From the NCBI GenBank assembly GCA_039545295.1, contig BCIK01000008.1, positions 235,900 to 299,899 on the forward strand: DNA of 64,000 nucleotides, read 5' to 3'. The stretch's first letter is position 1. Every line of letters begins with the position of its first letter. Shown piece by piece: positions 1 to 10,424 of the stretch. The notes under the pieces were generated by a model. It worked only from the letters and a program-made list of their open reading frames with translations, made no database searches and was not told the DNA's origin. The position numbers were made by a program, and so were the translations under genes. The DNA comes from Udeniomyces pyricola (Eukaryota > Basidiomycota > Tremellomycetes > Cystofilobasidiales > Mrakiaceae).

Positions 1-2793
1 ACAAGCAGGAAACTGTACGTTTGTCTGTTTCCATACGTGTATGGGGGTGACGTACCGAATGCTGACGAACCCAACGTTCGTAATCTTTCGCGGGCATGTT
101 GATAGGTCGAAGCCAACCAAGAACTCAATCGTATTCGAGACATCCAAACGCGCAATCAAACGCTCGACATCAACCATAGTTCGTTTCTGCTTCTTTTTCT
201 TTGTCTTGTCGTGTTATACGCCTCATATCATTATAGGTTCAGTTGGTATGGGGAGGGAACGCGATGAAGAATACCCTCACTGACCCCACTATCCTTCGCT
301 CATCTACAGAAAAATCGAGTCGTCAGCTCCAGGCAGCTCGGGACAGGCCTTCGGCCGACGATCAAGTCAAGCGACACTCACGCGAGCTTCAAAAGTACAC
401 GCACGATCGCGTCAAGTACATTCTCAAGTATCACGTGAGGCACCTTTTCGATCTGATGGGACCCTGTTTCTCCATTCGTTCTGATGTTGTTGGTCCGTGG
501 CGATCGTTGACTGACTGCAATCGACCCTTTTGGTCCCTTCCTTGGATCCTTTGTTCTTCTTGTTGCATTCACTTTCCTCCAAATTCAGGCTAAGGCACTC
601 GAGGCGTCCAAAGCACATCAGGAACTGACGGACTGCAACCTCCGCTTGTGGCAAACCGAAGTCAATCAAGGAGCCGTAGCCGACCTCGCCAAAGAAGATC
701 AGGCTGCCTACGACAAAGCAAGCGAAGATCTCATCAAGGGTACGTTGGTTCCCTTATACCTCCTTGTTTCGTTGTGTCGTCTCATCGAAGGGATTCGTGT
801 CCGACGATTATGAATCCAATCTGATTCCCCTTGGGAAAAAATTCGGTCGATTCCCAACTCTATACCCATATTTCAAATCCAAAGTCGCGGCCGAATTTAA
901 GCAGCAGAAAGTTGTCACCAAAAGGTACTTTGACGCAGCCAACGAGCAGCTCGAGGCCCTTGATGACGATGCTCGGGACGTCTTTGATGCGAGGAAAACA
1001 GAGCTGGAGCAAGGCGAAGGGATTCCTGATCGAGACGTTCTCGATCAGATCATTACGGAGATGACGGCGGACCTGGATGCCCTCGTGGCGAGCGATCCGC
1101 ATTCGGTTCGAAAGTACAACCAATTGGTCGAAGAGGTCAGTCGTTTGAAATTGCTCTTTCCCCTATCTGTATTCATGCACGAGCAGAACCACACGCTTAA
1201 CAGGTTTGGAGCCGCTTTTTTTTTTTTTTTTTTTTTTTTGACTGTTGGGTTTGTTAGTGTAAGATACTGTCGAAAGATCTAGAGGGCAAGACGGAGCGTG
1301 ATCGAAGGATGCAAGTTGAGATCACTACCATCAAGGTGAGAATTGGTTCTTATCTCTCTCTCCCTCTCTTCCTCACTTTTCAGTCATCATCCCGTTGGGG
1401 TTTTCTGCTCAATCTCGTCTGTTGGTTCTGCTTGCTGGCTATTTTCTTTTCTCCTTATACTCCGCCAACCCTTCAGAACTTATGGGTCCCTGAACTCCGC
1501 AAACTCATCGCCAACGTCAACAAAAAGTTTACGGTCGCCATGGACTGTACGTATATGTGATGGGCTTATTTGTACTCTGTGTGTGTGTGTATGTATACGA
1601 TCGACGCGATGGTTCTCGTTTGTCCTAACGTGCACTCCTTCCCCTACACGTACCTATCTTCTCCCTTTCTCTCTCTCTTTCTCTCCACTTTGTTTTCTGT
1701 CTTTTTTGTTTTGTCTGATCTGTTGCGTTGGGTTAGCGCTTGACGACCGAGGCGAGGTTCGGATCCGCGAAGCGCTCGACTTTGACGAATGGGCGATCGA
1801 AATCCTCGTCTCGTTTCGTGCGTCGGACAAAATGACCCTCCTCACATCGACGCATCAATCAGGTGGAGTGCGTTCTCCATCTGTCACTCTTCTCCTTTGT
1901 CTGATAGGCGTGAATCCTCTCTCTGTCTCTATCTCTTGTACAAGTCGCTAACGTTTCTTGGCTATCTTGTCTTCTTGTTTTTTTTTTTTTTTGGTATCGT
2001 CTCGTTCTCGTTGGTCTTGTTATTTGTGAAACATAGGAACGATCGCTGACGACGATCATGTATCTCATGTCTTTGATCGAGCTGTCCAATGCGCCGTTCT
2101 CCGTCGTTGACGAGTACGTGAACCCTGCCTCCCCCTCCCCTCACCTTGACGAATGCTTCGTTTGTCTCCCTTTCCTTCTTTTCCGTTGCGCTTTCTCTCA
2201 CTAACAGCCCCCTTTCTTCTCTCTCTCCTTCTGCTTACTAGGATCAACCAAGGCATGGACCAACGGTCCGAGCGCGAAGTGCACAATCAACTCGTCGCAT
2301 CGACCTCCCAAGCCGACGCCGGTCAGTTCTTCCTGCTAACGCCAAAGCTTCTGACCGGTTTGGATTACCATCCCAAGATGCGCGTGCTCATCATTTGTAA
2401 TGGAGAATGGGGTAAGCAGGCTTCCTTTTGTTCTGCTTCTTCTCCTTTTTTTTATCTTTCTTCTTGATGCTTTTTTTCTTCGTACTCCCTTTTGGCGTGA
2501 TGGTTGTTGTTGCTGCCGTAAAGGAGCAGAGAGTGAGAGACAAACTCTGGTAGCTGATCATCTTCCCATCTTTCGTTTTCTTCCTTCCCCCCCCCCCCCT
2601 TCCATGTCTTCTTTCCAACTTCCTCCTGTGGTGTCTGATTCTCTTTCCCGTCTCAGTTCCCGAGCGCGCCCCTGGTTCGACGAGAGGCCGCAAGTTCCTC
2701 GAGAACAACCTGCGCAAGGTCAAGAGGAAGCGTCATCAAGCCGACTCGGCCGCGGCGGCGAGTCAGCTTTCTAACGGCGTCTCGGCCCATTGA
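1..2793 (+). CDS. SMC5: SMC5, C-terminal part (5' end outside window)
   Basis: Structural-maintenance-of-chromosomes ATPase that pairs with SMC6 in DNA repair and recombination. About 427 residues are visible in 12 exons: 1-14, 106-178, 237-245, 310-434, 589-739, 885-1135, 1258-1335, 1477-1546, 1737-1867, 2037-2113, 2242-2411 and 2657-2793. The lengths close in frame to the TGA at 2791-2793. The first half is coiled coil (for example RQLQAARDRPSADDQ). The last 130 residues form the ATPase head: ABC signature QSGGERSLTT (the intron falls exactly after SGG), Walker B with FSVVDEINQGMD, and the SMC5-typical tail QFFLLTPKLL...YHPKMRVL. The ERS...INQGMD spacing and the ITPKLLPGL-like tail separate it from SMC6. 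It ends in a basic KVKRKRH stretch. The start, Walker A and hinge lie left of the window. Confidence 0.93.
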
Positions 2794-3351
2794 AAAAAAA
2801 AAAGGGGGTAGATGATCATGCCTTCGCCCCCCTCCCTTTTTTTCTTTTTCTTTTTCTTCTTCTGTTCCTCTCACTTCTCGCTCCCTTTTCTCGGGATACC
2901 ATCAATCGAACCGCAATCGACGACGTTCTCTCTCTCTCTCTCTAGTTGCCAGTCTATCTTCTTCTTGTTGTCTCTAAAACTCTCTTGCCTTCTTTGTTTC
3001 TTGGTTCTTGTTTCTTGTTCTTTTTTTTTCTGTTTGATTCTTTCTTGGTCTTTGTATAATGCACCCATCTACCTCAGAGACAAACGAACGAACGAGAAGA
3101 AGAAAAAGAAGAAGAAGAAAAGAAAAGAAAAAAGGCTTAAATTGCTTGTGAACGTTCATAACGTGCACTCGTCAGCCTCCAGCTCATTGTACGTGTGACT
3201 ACTCCTCCCCTGATCGGGGGCACCGTTTCTGCTATAGTGCGAAACGAAGGCCCTTTCCACCAAAAGTCCCAGATCACACCTTAGCTCATTCTTCTTCCTT
3301 CTTCCCTTTGGATATTCAGAGGGGAAACAAAAAAAAAGAGAACAAAAATCC
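2794..3351. other. Convergent 3' region, pyrimidine-rich, no gene seen
   Basis: This lies between the stop of SMC5 (+) and the stop of the small minus-strand frame. It holds long C/T tracts, a (TC)n run near 2928-2943 and an A/AAG-rich stretch near 3096-3133. Open frames here are low-complexity (poly-Ser, Phe or Lys) and show no conserved residues. It is probably the facing 3' UTRs. Confidence 0.6.
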
Positions 3352-3837
3352 TCAAAGTCTTTCGCTCTCCCGTCGGACGACGATCCGATCCATCTCCCGT
3401 TCGACCTCCAAGCTTTCCTTGACGAGGCCGAGAAGGTCTCGATCTTGATTGAGAGATGAGCGCCATTGGGTGACGGCTCGGTTGAGGGTCGAAGGAGAAG
3501 GACTAGGTTGAGGTCGAAGAGGTGGTTCGGAATGGGTTGAGTGAGGTTGATGGGGTGGAGGTGGAGGATTGGTTGAGGAAGTGGTGGGATCGAGAAGAAG
3601 GAGATGAGTGAGGTCCGAATCGAGTGAGGCTTTTGGGTAAAGGGAGTGAAGAAAAGAAGAAGAAGAAGAAGAAAAAGAACGAAATTCGTAAGGAAAGCGC
3701 GAGCGACGGGTAGGGGTTTTTTTTTTTTTTGTTGATGTTGGTGGTGAAGACGATGCCATCTGAGCGCGCGCATTGAGCGACGACTCCAAAGGTAGGGAAA
3801 TGCTTTGTTCTTCTTCTTCCAGGTTGAAGGCATGCAA
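3352..3837 (-). CDS. Small Ser/Pro-rich open frame: separate gene or terminal exon of the upstream gene
   Basis: The frame is 161 codons from the ATG at 3837. A second in-frame ATG at 3759 begins MASSSPPTSTKKKK. The middle is Ser/Pro-rich. The C-terminus (NRAVTQWRSSLNQDRDLLG and on to a charged ESLEVEREMDR stretch) looks like an amphipathic helix or short coiled coil. I do not recognise a family. It may not be an independent gene: the upstream gene ends GAATGCAGTGAGTGA, which contains a perfect GTGAGT donor just before its stop. Joining it to an AG in the GAAG repeats near 3813 would enter this frame in phase and add roughly 150 residues to that protein. Both models are possible. Confidence 0.35.
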   Translation of the reverse strand: MHAFNLEEEEQSISLPLESSLNARAQMASSSPPTSTKKKKTPTRRSRFPYEFRSFSSSSSSFLHSLYPKASLDSDLTHLLLLDPTTSSTNPPPPPHQPHSTHSEPPLRPQPSPSPSTLNRAVTQWRSSLNQDRDLLGLVKESLEVEREMDRIVVRRESERL

Positions 3838-3897
3838 TAACGCGGATCGATGAATGAGAAAGAAAGAAACAAATAGAGGTAGGCATGACTCCCTAGG

Positions 3898-5538
3898 TCA
3901 CTCACTGCATTCTGCCAAAAGGCGTTTGATTGACTGCAACGTTCGATACGAAGAGACCCCTCCTTCACCCGGTACCGTGTTCTCAGCCATGTTGGCGAGC
4001 GTCTCGATTTCTCGATGAGACACCACGAGTCTGTGAACGAGTGGGATAAGGGTATGAGCCACCTTAACTTGACTGACTGTTTTGAGCCATTCGATTTCCC
4101 GCTCGAGTCGGTCTCTCTCCACCGCGCCTTGGAGGGCGGATTCGGCTTGTTCGACGTCTTCCCTTCCCAGAGCTATCATGGCGTCGAGACCGGAGAGTGT
4201 CGCATCGAGCGATCGTGAGAGGGTGTTGGAAGAGAGGTGAAGGAGAAGGAAGAGGGCGATCGCTTGAAGGGGTTCGGTCGTCGGGTCGGGTGAAAGGGAA
4301 GGGCTAGGGAGGAGTGTCGCCAGGGAGGCATAGGCCGGCGGTTGGGTATGAGAGGTGGATGAAGTAGATTCAAGTGGGCATGGAGGTGGAATGGGTTGTT
4401 CTGAGGAGTCGAGAGTTGAGGTCGATTGTTGAGAGGGCGCATGGGGAGCAACTGCAGGGGACGCGGCGGATGATGGTCGTTGCTTCGTCGAGGTTGGAGG
4501 TACGGCTGTTCGCGGCCGAGCTCGAGTCGAAGTGGAAGCAACGGCAGGCCCAGACGAACGTCGAGTCTGGTTCGATGCTTTAGTCAATGTGCTCGACGTA
4601 ACGACGGATGAAGATATAGGGGCATCGCCTCCTTGACGCCGTACGCGTATGTTGCTGGGCACGATGGACTCTCGGGACGCAGTCGACGCCGAGAGATTTC
4701 GAGTGGCAGAGGAAACCAAGGGTCGTGAAACTGAAGTTTGTTGAGGCTTGACAGATGCATGATGGCTGCTGCTGGACGTTTGATGAGAACATCCGGTTGT
4801 GTTGGGTGCTCGTCTGGTGGTAGGGGCAGCTGCTGCAGCCGTCTTGAAAGTAGAAGATGAAGACGCCGCCGTGGGTTGGAGATAACGCGAGGCAACCTGG
4901 ATACCTATGAAGTGCTCGCAGGGTTCGGTCGAATGGAGAGTCATCGAATTCGTAAGTAGATGGACGTATAGGGACAGGAAGTGTTTGACATACGTACCCC
5001 TTGCAGCTGACGGCTTGGTGCCATTTCCGCGCGCAGCAGCCGCTGCATCTGGGACGATGGCCCTTCCTTTTCCTAGTCTATCGGGACTTGGCGGTCCCAG
5101 TATGCTCTGCCACCCTACCATCAGGTCAATGCCAGGCCCAAGGCGTTTTGGAGAGTTGTAGAGCGGGGTTCAAGCAAAGAGACAAAGCGAGATGGTGAGC
5201 ACAAGAACCCGCTTCGCGATTTGCTTGCCAGGCGCAATATGATTATCGTTAAGTGGTCAAGCCAAGCCGAACCTGTGACTGGTGGAGGAGGAGGTCGTGG
5301 TTTAGGTGCAGTGTTGAGGTATCTGGATGCGACGATGCGAGCTGGTAGTAATTTGAGGAATATGACATGAGCAGATGGATAATTAGCCGGGAATGATACC
5401 GAGAGCGCAGAGACGATGTGTAACTGCAGCTGTCGAGACAGTAAGTATATATGACAAAAAGTTACGTTTGGGTGGAACAGCTGGCTGACGAGCCGTGGAG
5501 GGGGCGTGGATGGGTTTGGGTGGTGGATCGGATGACAT
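3898..5538 (-). CDS. Putative HAUS8/augmin-like microtubule-associated protein
   Basis: Four exons joined on the minus strand (5466-5538, 5273-5341, 4998-5114, 3898-4904) give 421 residues, in frame throughout. The N-terminal 90 residues are basic and Pro-rich and carry the same motif twice: IVASRYLNTAPKP in exon 2 and IQVASRYLQPTAA in exon 4. A V-x-SRYL motif in a basic, disordered N-terminus is, as I recall the family, characteristic of HAUS8 of the augmin complex and its plant AUG8/QWRF relatives, which recruit gamma-tubulin to spindle microtubules. Next comes a Ser/Thr/Ala-rich linker rich in Arg, then a predicted helical, coiled-coil C-terminus (LDATLSGLDAMIALGREDVE and on). Human HAUS8 is about 410 residues, so the length fits. 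The identification rests on motif, composition and length, not on a domain match. The start ATG at 5538 is the first in frame. It is divergent from SDA1, 288 bp away. The intron at 4905-4997 is 93 nt without a stop, so retention would keep the frame. Confidence 0.45.
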
Positions 5539-5826
5539 GGACAGCAAAAGGGAAGCCGTGAAAGAGACGATGCAGGGTATGTGTATGTGTATGTGTACAT
5601 TTGGATGGACATGGAATATGGAATGATATAGAAAACGACAGTAAGGCTGAATTGTCACAGCCCTGGCTTCAGTACTACACAGCCTTGACCATGGTGGATT
5701 GCCATTGCCGTCCAATCAGAAAGTCAACCAAGCAATTTGGCGGCCCAACCGACTGACTGACTGACCTCACTCTAGCTCCACTCCCCATCCCTTCTCCCCC
5801 CCCCTTTTAGTCTCATCCCATACATC
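5539..5826. promoter_or_regulatory. Divergent promoter between HAUS8-like gene and SDA1
   Basis: These 288 bp separate two start codons pointing away from each other. The SDA1 side has the pyrimidine-rich stretch (CT/C runs, 5775-5815) commonly seen just upstream of fungal start codons. I see no clear TATA box. No specific regulator site can be supported. Confidence 0.5.
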
Positions 5827-8800
5827 ATGGGTGGAATGGCACGACACCAAGGCCGAGGAGGTCTGATATTCACTCATCTACCCATCCATCCGCTCTCTCA
5901 TATCCATCATACAGATTACTCACCCAAACCTCCACATCCATCCACCCACTCTTACCCCTCATCCAGCCCTTCTCACCTCAAACCTTCCCCAGCTTCAGAA
6001 TCTCATCAAGCGAGACCCTGCCGGATACAGGGAAGAGTTCCTCCAGCAGCTCAATCACTACGAGTCCATGCGCCGGCTCTTTGAGCTCCAGCCGGACGAA
6101 GAGGGCGAGCGATTCCGAGAGGTTTTGGGTTTCATTGCTCAGGTCAGTGCCGCCCGCTTGCTTTCTTGCCCGTCGCGTCGGACCTTTCCTTCACTTGCTG
6201 GGCCGTCGATCCCGCTGGCGTTTGGCTTTGGATCATGTAGACAGCGGACCCACTCGTCGTTGTTCCCAATCGAATCACGCGCTCATCCCCCAAACCTCTG
6301 TCTTGTTATCCTACGCGTCACCCGTCGCCAGGTTTCGCAATGCTATCCCAAGGAGACCAAGGAATTCCCTGGTCAACTCTCAACCCTCCTGCTGGATCAC
6401 CACGCCACTCTCAGCCCCGAGACCCGAAAGTCGATTGTTCAGAACCTCGTCATGCTCAGGAACAAGGACGTTATTCCCTCCATCGAGTCAGTACTTACAT
6501 CATCAGTTTGTTGGTCGCTCTCGATCGGCCCTGTGAGCCCTTTCGGGGTTGTGCGCGGGCGACCCCGAGCGAACAGAAAGGCTGATCAAAACCTTTCTTC
6601 TCCTTGCCATATATGTCCCTTGCTTGCCATCATCTCGTCAATCGCACTGCTATTCGCGCCCTTGCCTCACGAAATGGACTTGGTCTTTGCCGATGCACAC
6701 CCCTCGCTTCTCCTTGACAGACTGCTCCGCACGCTCTTCCCCCTCCTCCCTATTCTGACTTCTGCTCCCCTTCGATCCTCGATCCGAAAGACCATCTTGA
6801 CCGACATTCGAACCGCCAACGCCAAGACCAAGAACCACAAGCTGAACCGAATGGTCCAGGCCCTTCTCTTTGGTATGGTTGAGCGAGGTATGGGAGGTGA
6901 CGTCGAGGGCAGCCGAGTCAAAGGCAAGGGAAAGAAGCACGAGGACCAGGACGCCAAGGGTGGCGAGGCCATGTGGGCCGTCGTCCTTGTCAAGGAACTC
7001 TGGCGAAAGGGCATCTGGTGAGTTTGGCGTAGTCAAAGTCCCGAGTGTTGTGTCAATTCGAGGAGAGGAGCGTTGGGCAAGAAAGGATTCGACTTGTGCT
7101 TACCCTTGATGTCTTCACCTCGTGCTTAGGAATGACCCTAAGACGGTCGCCATTGTCGCTTTGGCTTGCAACCACCCCAACACCAAGGTCCAATCAGCCG
7201 CCATTCACTTCTTCCTCGGCAGTGAGAACGAGGACGAGGACTCGGATGATGAGGAAGATGCTGTATGTTCCCCTCCGCTACGCTTGGTAGCTTACCACCC
7301 CTATCACGTTGACACTAAATCGCATGTTGACTCACGTCATTTCTTGTTTTGCACAGCCCCCCAACATTCGAAAGCTCCAGCATCAGATGACTATCAACAA
7401 GAAGTCCAAGACCCGAGAGCGTCAGATGACCAAGGCTATCAAATCGACCAAGCAGAAGCGAAAGGAGAAGGCCGACGCCGCTGGTGTCACTCCCAATTTC
7501 CCTGCGCTCCAGCTCCTTCACGACCCGCAGAGCTTTGGAGAGAAGCTCTACGACGGTCTCAGCCGACACGGTCAGTCGAGCTTTTCCCGTTTCTGTATCC
7601 GTTCAGAGGTCGACTTGATTCTTGTCCACCATCACTGACATACACTCTGTCATACCGTAGACAAGCACTACACGCTCGACCACAAGGTCCTCATCATGCA
7701 ACTCCTTTCGCGAGTCATGGGCGCTCACAAGCTTTGTGTACTTGGATTCTACTCCTACATCATCAAGTGAGCAGTATTCCTCTTCTGAAGGGTTTCTTCC
7801 ATACATGTCGCCGGATCTTCGAGGTTTTGGTTTGCTAACTGCTCATGGGCACGTCCAGATATCTCACCCACCATCAGCTTCAGATCACTCTCATCCTTGT
7901 CTCTCTCGCCCAGTCCGTTCACGATCTCACCCCGCCAGACGTCCTTACCCCCGTCGTTCGCAAGATTGCATCGGAGTTTGTTCACCCCGGTGTCGGTTCC
8001 GAGGTTGTCTCGGCCGGTATTAACGCGATCCGAGAGGTCTGCCGAAGGCAGCCGTGGTGTATGGAGGAGGACCTTCTTGGGGATCTCATCGAGTACAGGA
8101 AGAGTCGAGACAAGGGTGTCGTTACTGCCTCGAGGGGTCTGCTCCAGCTCTTCAGGGAGGTCAACCCTGGACTGCTCAAGAGGCGTGAGAGGGTAAGTTG
8201 CTTTGTGCTGTTGCTCTTACCAAACAGTGCTTTGTGTTGCATGTGATGCTGAGGGAAGGTCACTGACGATCTTGTATCTTTCCCATGTCTCCCTCTGGTT
8301 TACCCTTCTTGATGCGTAGGGTAAAGCCGCCTCGATGGGCATGTCGACCGACCAGGTTCCTGAGTACGGTCACTCCCGAAACACTGCCGAGGGTATCGAC
8401 GGTCTCAACGTACGTACTTGGCGCTGCTGGCGTCTATCCTGTCTGATAAGTGTTCTTGGTGGGCCGTCGTGTCGACCTGCCGAAACTGACATCTTGCCGA
8501 GATTGTAATCTCACTCGAACCCGCTCTTTTCCTTTTCGTGTCGTTTCCCCGTCGTCTTCTTCTTCTTTTCATTTCTCCTGCAGCTTCTCGAGCAACATCT
8601 CGCTGGCAAGGAAGCTGGCTCTGACGCTGAGGATGACGAGGCTGCCTGGGACGAATGGTCGTCCGACTCTGGTTCTGACTCGGATTCCGAGGACGGTTGG
8701 CAAAACGTCGAATCAGACTCGGACAACGAGATTGACATCTCCGACTCGGACGACGACGAAGACGACAAGACGAGGAGGCAACTCAAGAAGGAGGCCAAGG

Positions 8801-9806
8801 AGAAGCGAGCGAGGCAGCTCGCGGGCTTGCCGAGGATCGAAGAGTCGGACAGCGAGGAGGAAGAAGAAGAAGCGGACGATGGCAAGAGTGAGGCTGCTGT
8901 TTCGGACGCGGTCGGCGGAAGCGAGGTCAAGACGGGAGAGCTCGATCTCAACGCGGGCAGCATGTCTCAGCTTGCGACTCAAAAGGTGAGAATGGGAGCC
9001 TCACGCTGTCCCCATCTGAGAGCAGGTTTGTCGATGGATAGTCAGGGCCTCAAGGCATGATGACTGATCGCAACGCTTTGCTTGTACACCTGTCTCTGAT
9101 CCCTTTGCTTGCTAGATTCTCACCCCCGCCGATTTCGCCCTTATCTCGACCCTCCGACTGCAAGCCGCGACCGAGGCCGCCAACAACGGAGGAGGTTCCG
9201 CCGCCAAGCGTAAGCTCGCTCTCCTCGAGCAGCAGAAGAAGCATTCGACCGCCTCTGCGTCTGCTGAGGCCTCTGAGGGCTTCGTCAACGAGGGCGACAT
9301 CATGGGACCGAGAAAGAAGGTTAAGGAGAACTACGAGGAGAGGATGGCTAGTATTGCTAAGGGACGAGAGGGTCGAGACAAGTTCGGAAGTGCCAAGGGC
9401 AAGAAGAAGGCCGAGAGCCACAGTTCGAGTACCAACAAGGAGAAGAAGAGGAACAAGCCGGTAAGTTGCTACGACGCTTGTTTGATCGCTCTCCACATAT
9501 GGCTACCTTGACGAGAGGAAGGATCCGTTGAGACGGTAGTTGATCAAACCTTGCTGTCGGTTTCTTTTTCTTTTAAATAGCTCATGATGGCCCTTCACTC
9601 CCGAGGCGTCGTCATGAAGAAGAAGCAATCGCTTCGAGAGAAGCAGCAGAACCTCCGAAAGCATATCGAGGCGCAAAAGAGTTCGTAATCCCGGAGTCCT
9701 CTCGCTTTCCGTCATTTGGCTCGGCGTCGGTGTGTGGATCGCTGACCTTGGTGTTGTGTGTCTGCCTCTTTTCTTTTACTTTTTCATCACAGAGATGAAG
9801 CACTAA
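5827..9806 (+). CDS. SDA1: SDA1, 60S ribosome biogenesis protein
   Basis: Nuclear/nucleolar factor needed for 60S pre-ribosome maturation and export, also linked to actin organisation in yeast. Thirteen exons give 799 residues (yeast Sda1 is about 767). The short first exon encodes MGGMARHQGRG and splices at 5966/5967 into ALLTSNLPQLQNLIKRDP, the family's N-terminal signature, followed by EEFLQQLNHYESM. Conserved blocks follow: FIAQVSQCYPKE, LVMLRNKDVIPSIELLRTLF, RKTILTDIRTANAKTKNHKLNR, HQMTINKKSKTRERQM, KYLTHHQLQITLIL and INAIREVCRRQPWCM. A long acidic Asp/Ser/Glu tract (about 540-640) precedes a basic C-terminal region with KVKENYEERMASI and SLREKQQNLRKH. The final exon is 14 nt and encodes the end of ...QKKMKH. 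Start context and family alignment support the ATG at 5827. Confidence 0.95.
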
Positions 9807-10424
9807 ACGACCACTCTTGGTCGTCTTGTGTCGTTGTTTCTCTCGGTCTCCTAGTGGTTCCTCACTATCTTCCGTCTGCGTATGCGGTAATACCCTTGCG
9901 TCTTTGCTCCCTTTTCTTTTTCTTGCCCTTCCTCTCTCTTATTCTCCCTCCCCCCCCTTCCCCCTTTACATCCTCTTTTGTCTTCCATTCTTTTGGAACC
10001 CGAATTCCCTCCTATCTACCTCCTTCCCCTCCCTTCTTCTAGATTATGTTCCTTCTTTTTGGGTGCCCAGTGTACTTGTCGACTCTAGTATGTTCATGAT
10101 GATGCGTGCTTTGTTCATCGAACATATGTTGCCGCTGCGCCTGCATGAGGCTCGATCCATCTTGCATTCGATGGGTCTACTTAGTGACTGGAGTTTCATG
10201 ATGCAATGCAGCTAGATGTACGTTTGTATACAGCCGTGTAAAGGCCGAGGAGATGTGAGATGTCAAGTCTTGGAGGGCATGAATTATGATGGCGGTGTAT
10301 GATAAGGGTTGAATCGTTAGACGGGATCGATGGGATTATTCATGGCTTTCGCGACTCCTGTCAGCGGCCACCCCGGTCCTCCTTTCGTCTGTCACCCCTC
10401 TTGCCCATTCCTTACCCATATACC
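9807..10424. other. Intergenic region between SDA1 and ARL2
   Basis: This contains the SDA1 3' UTR, with C/T-rich stretches around 9905-10040, and the ARL2 upstream region. Frames over 80 codons here are Phe/Leu/Ser/Pro-rich translations of pyrimidine tracts with no conserved motif. I see no RNA gene. Confidence 0.5.

Noticed and set aside
6650..7036. Minus-strand frame of 128 codons within SDA1
   Set aside because: It is a shadow of SDA1 coding and intron sequence on the other strand; SDA1 is supported by strong family motifs.
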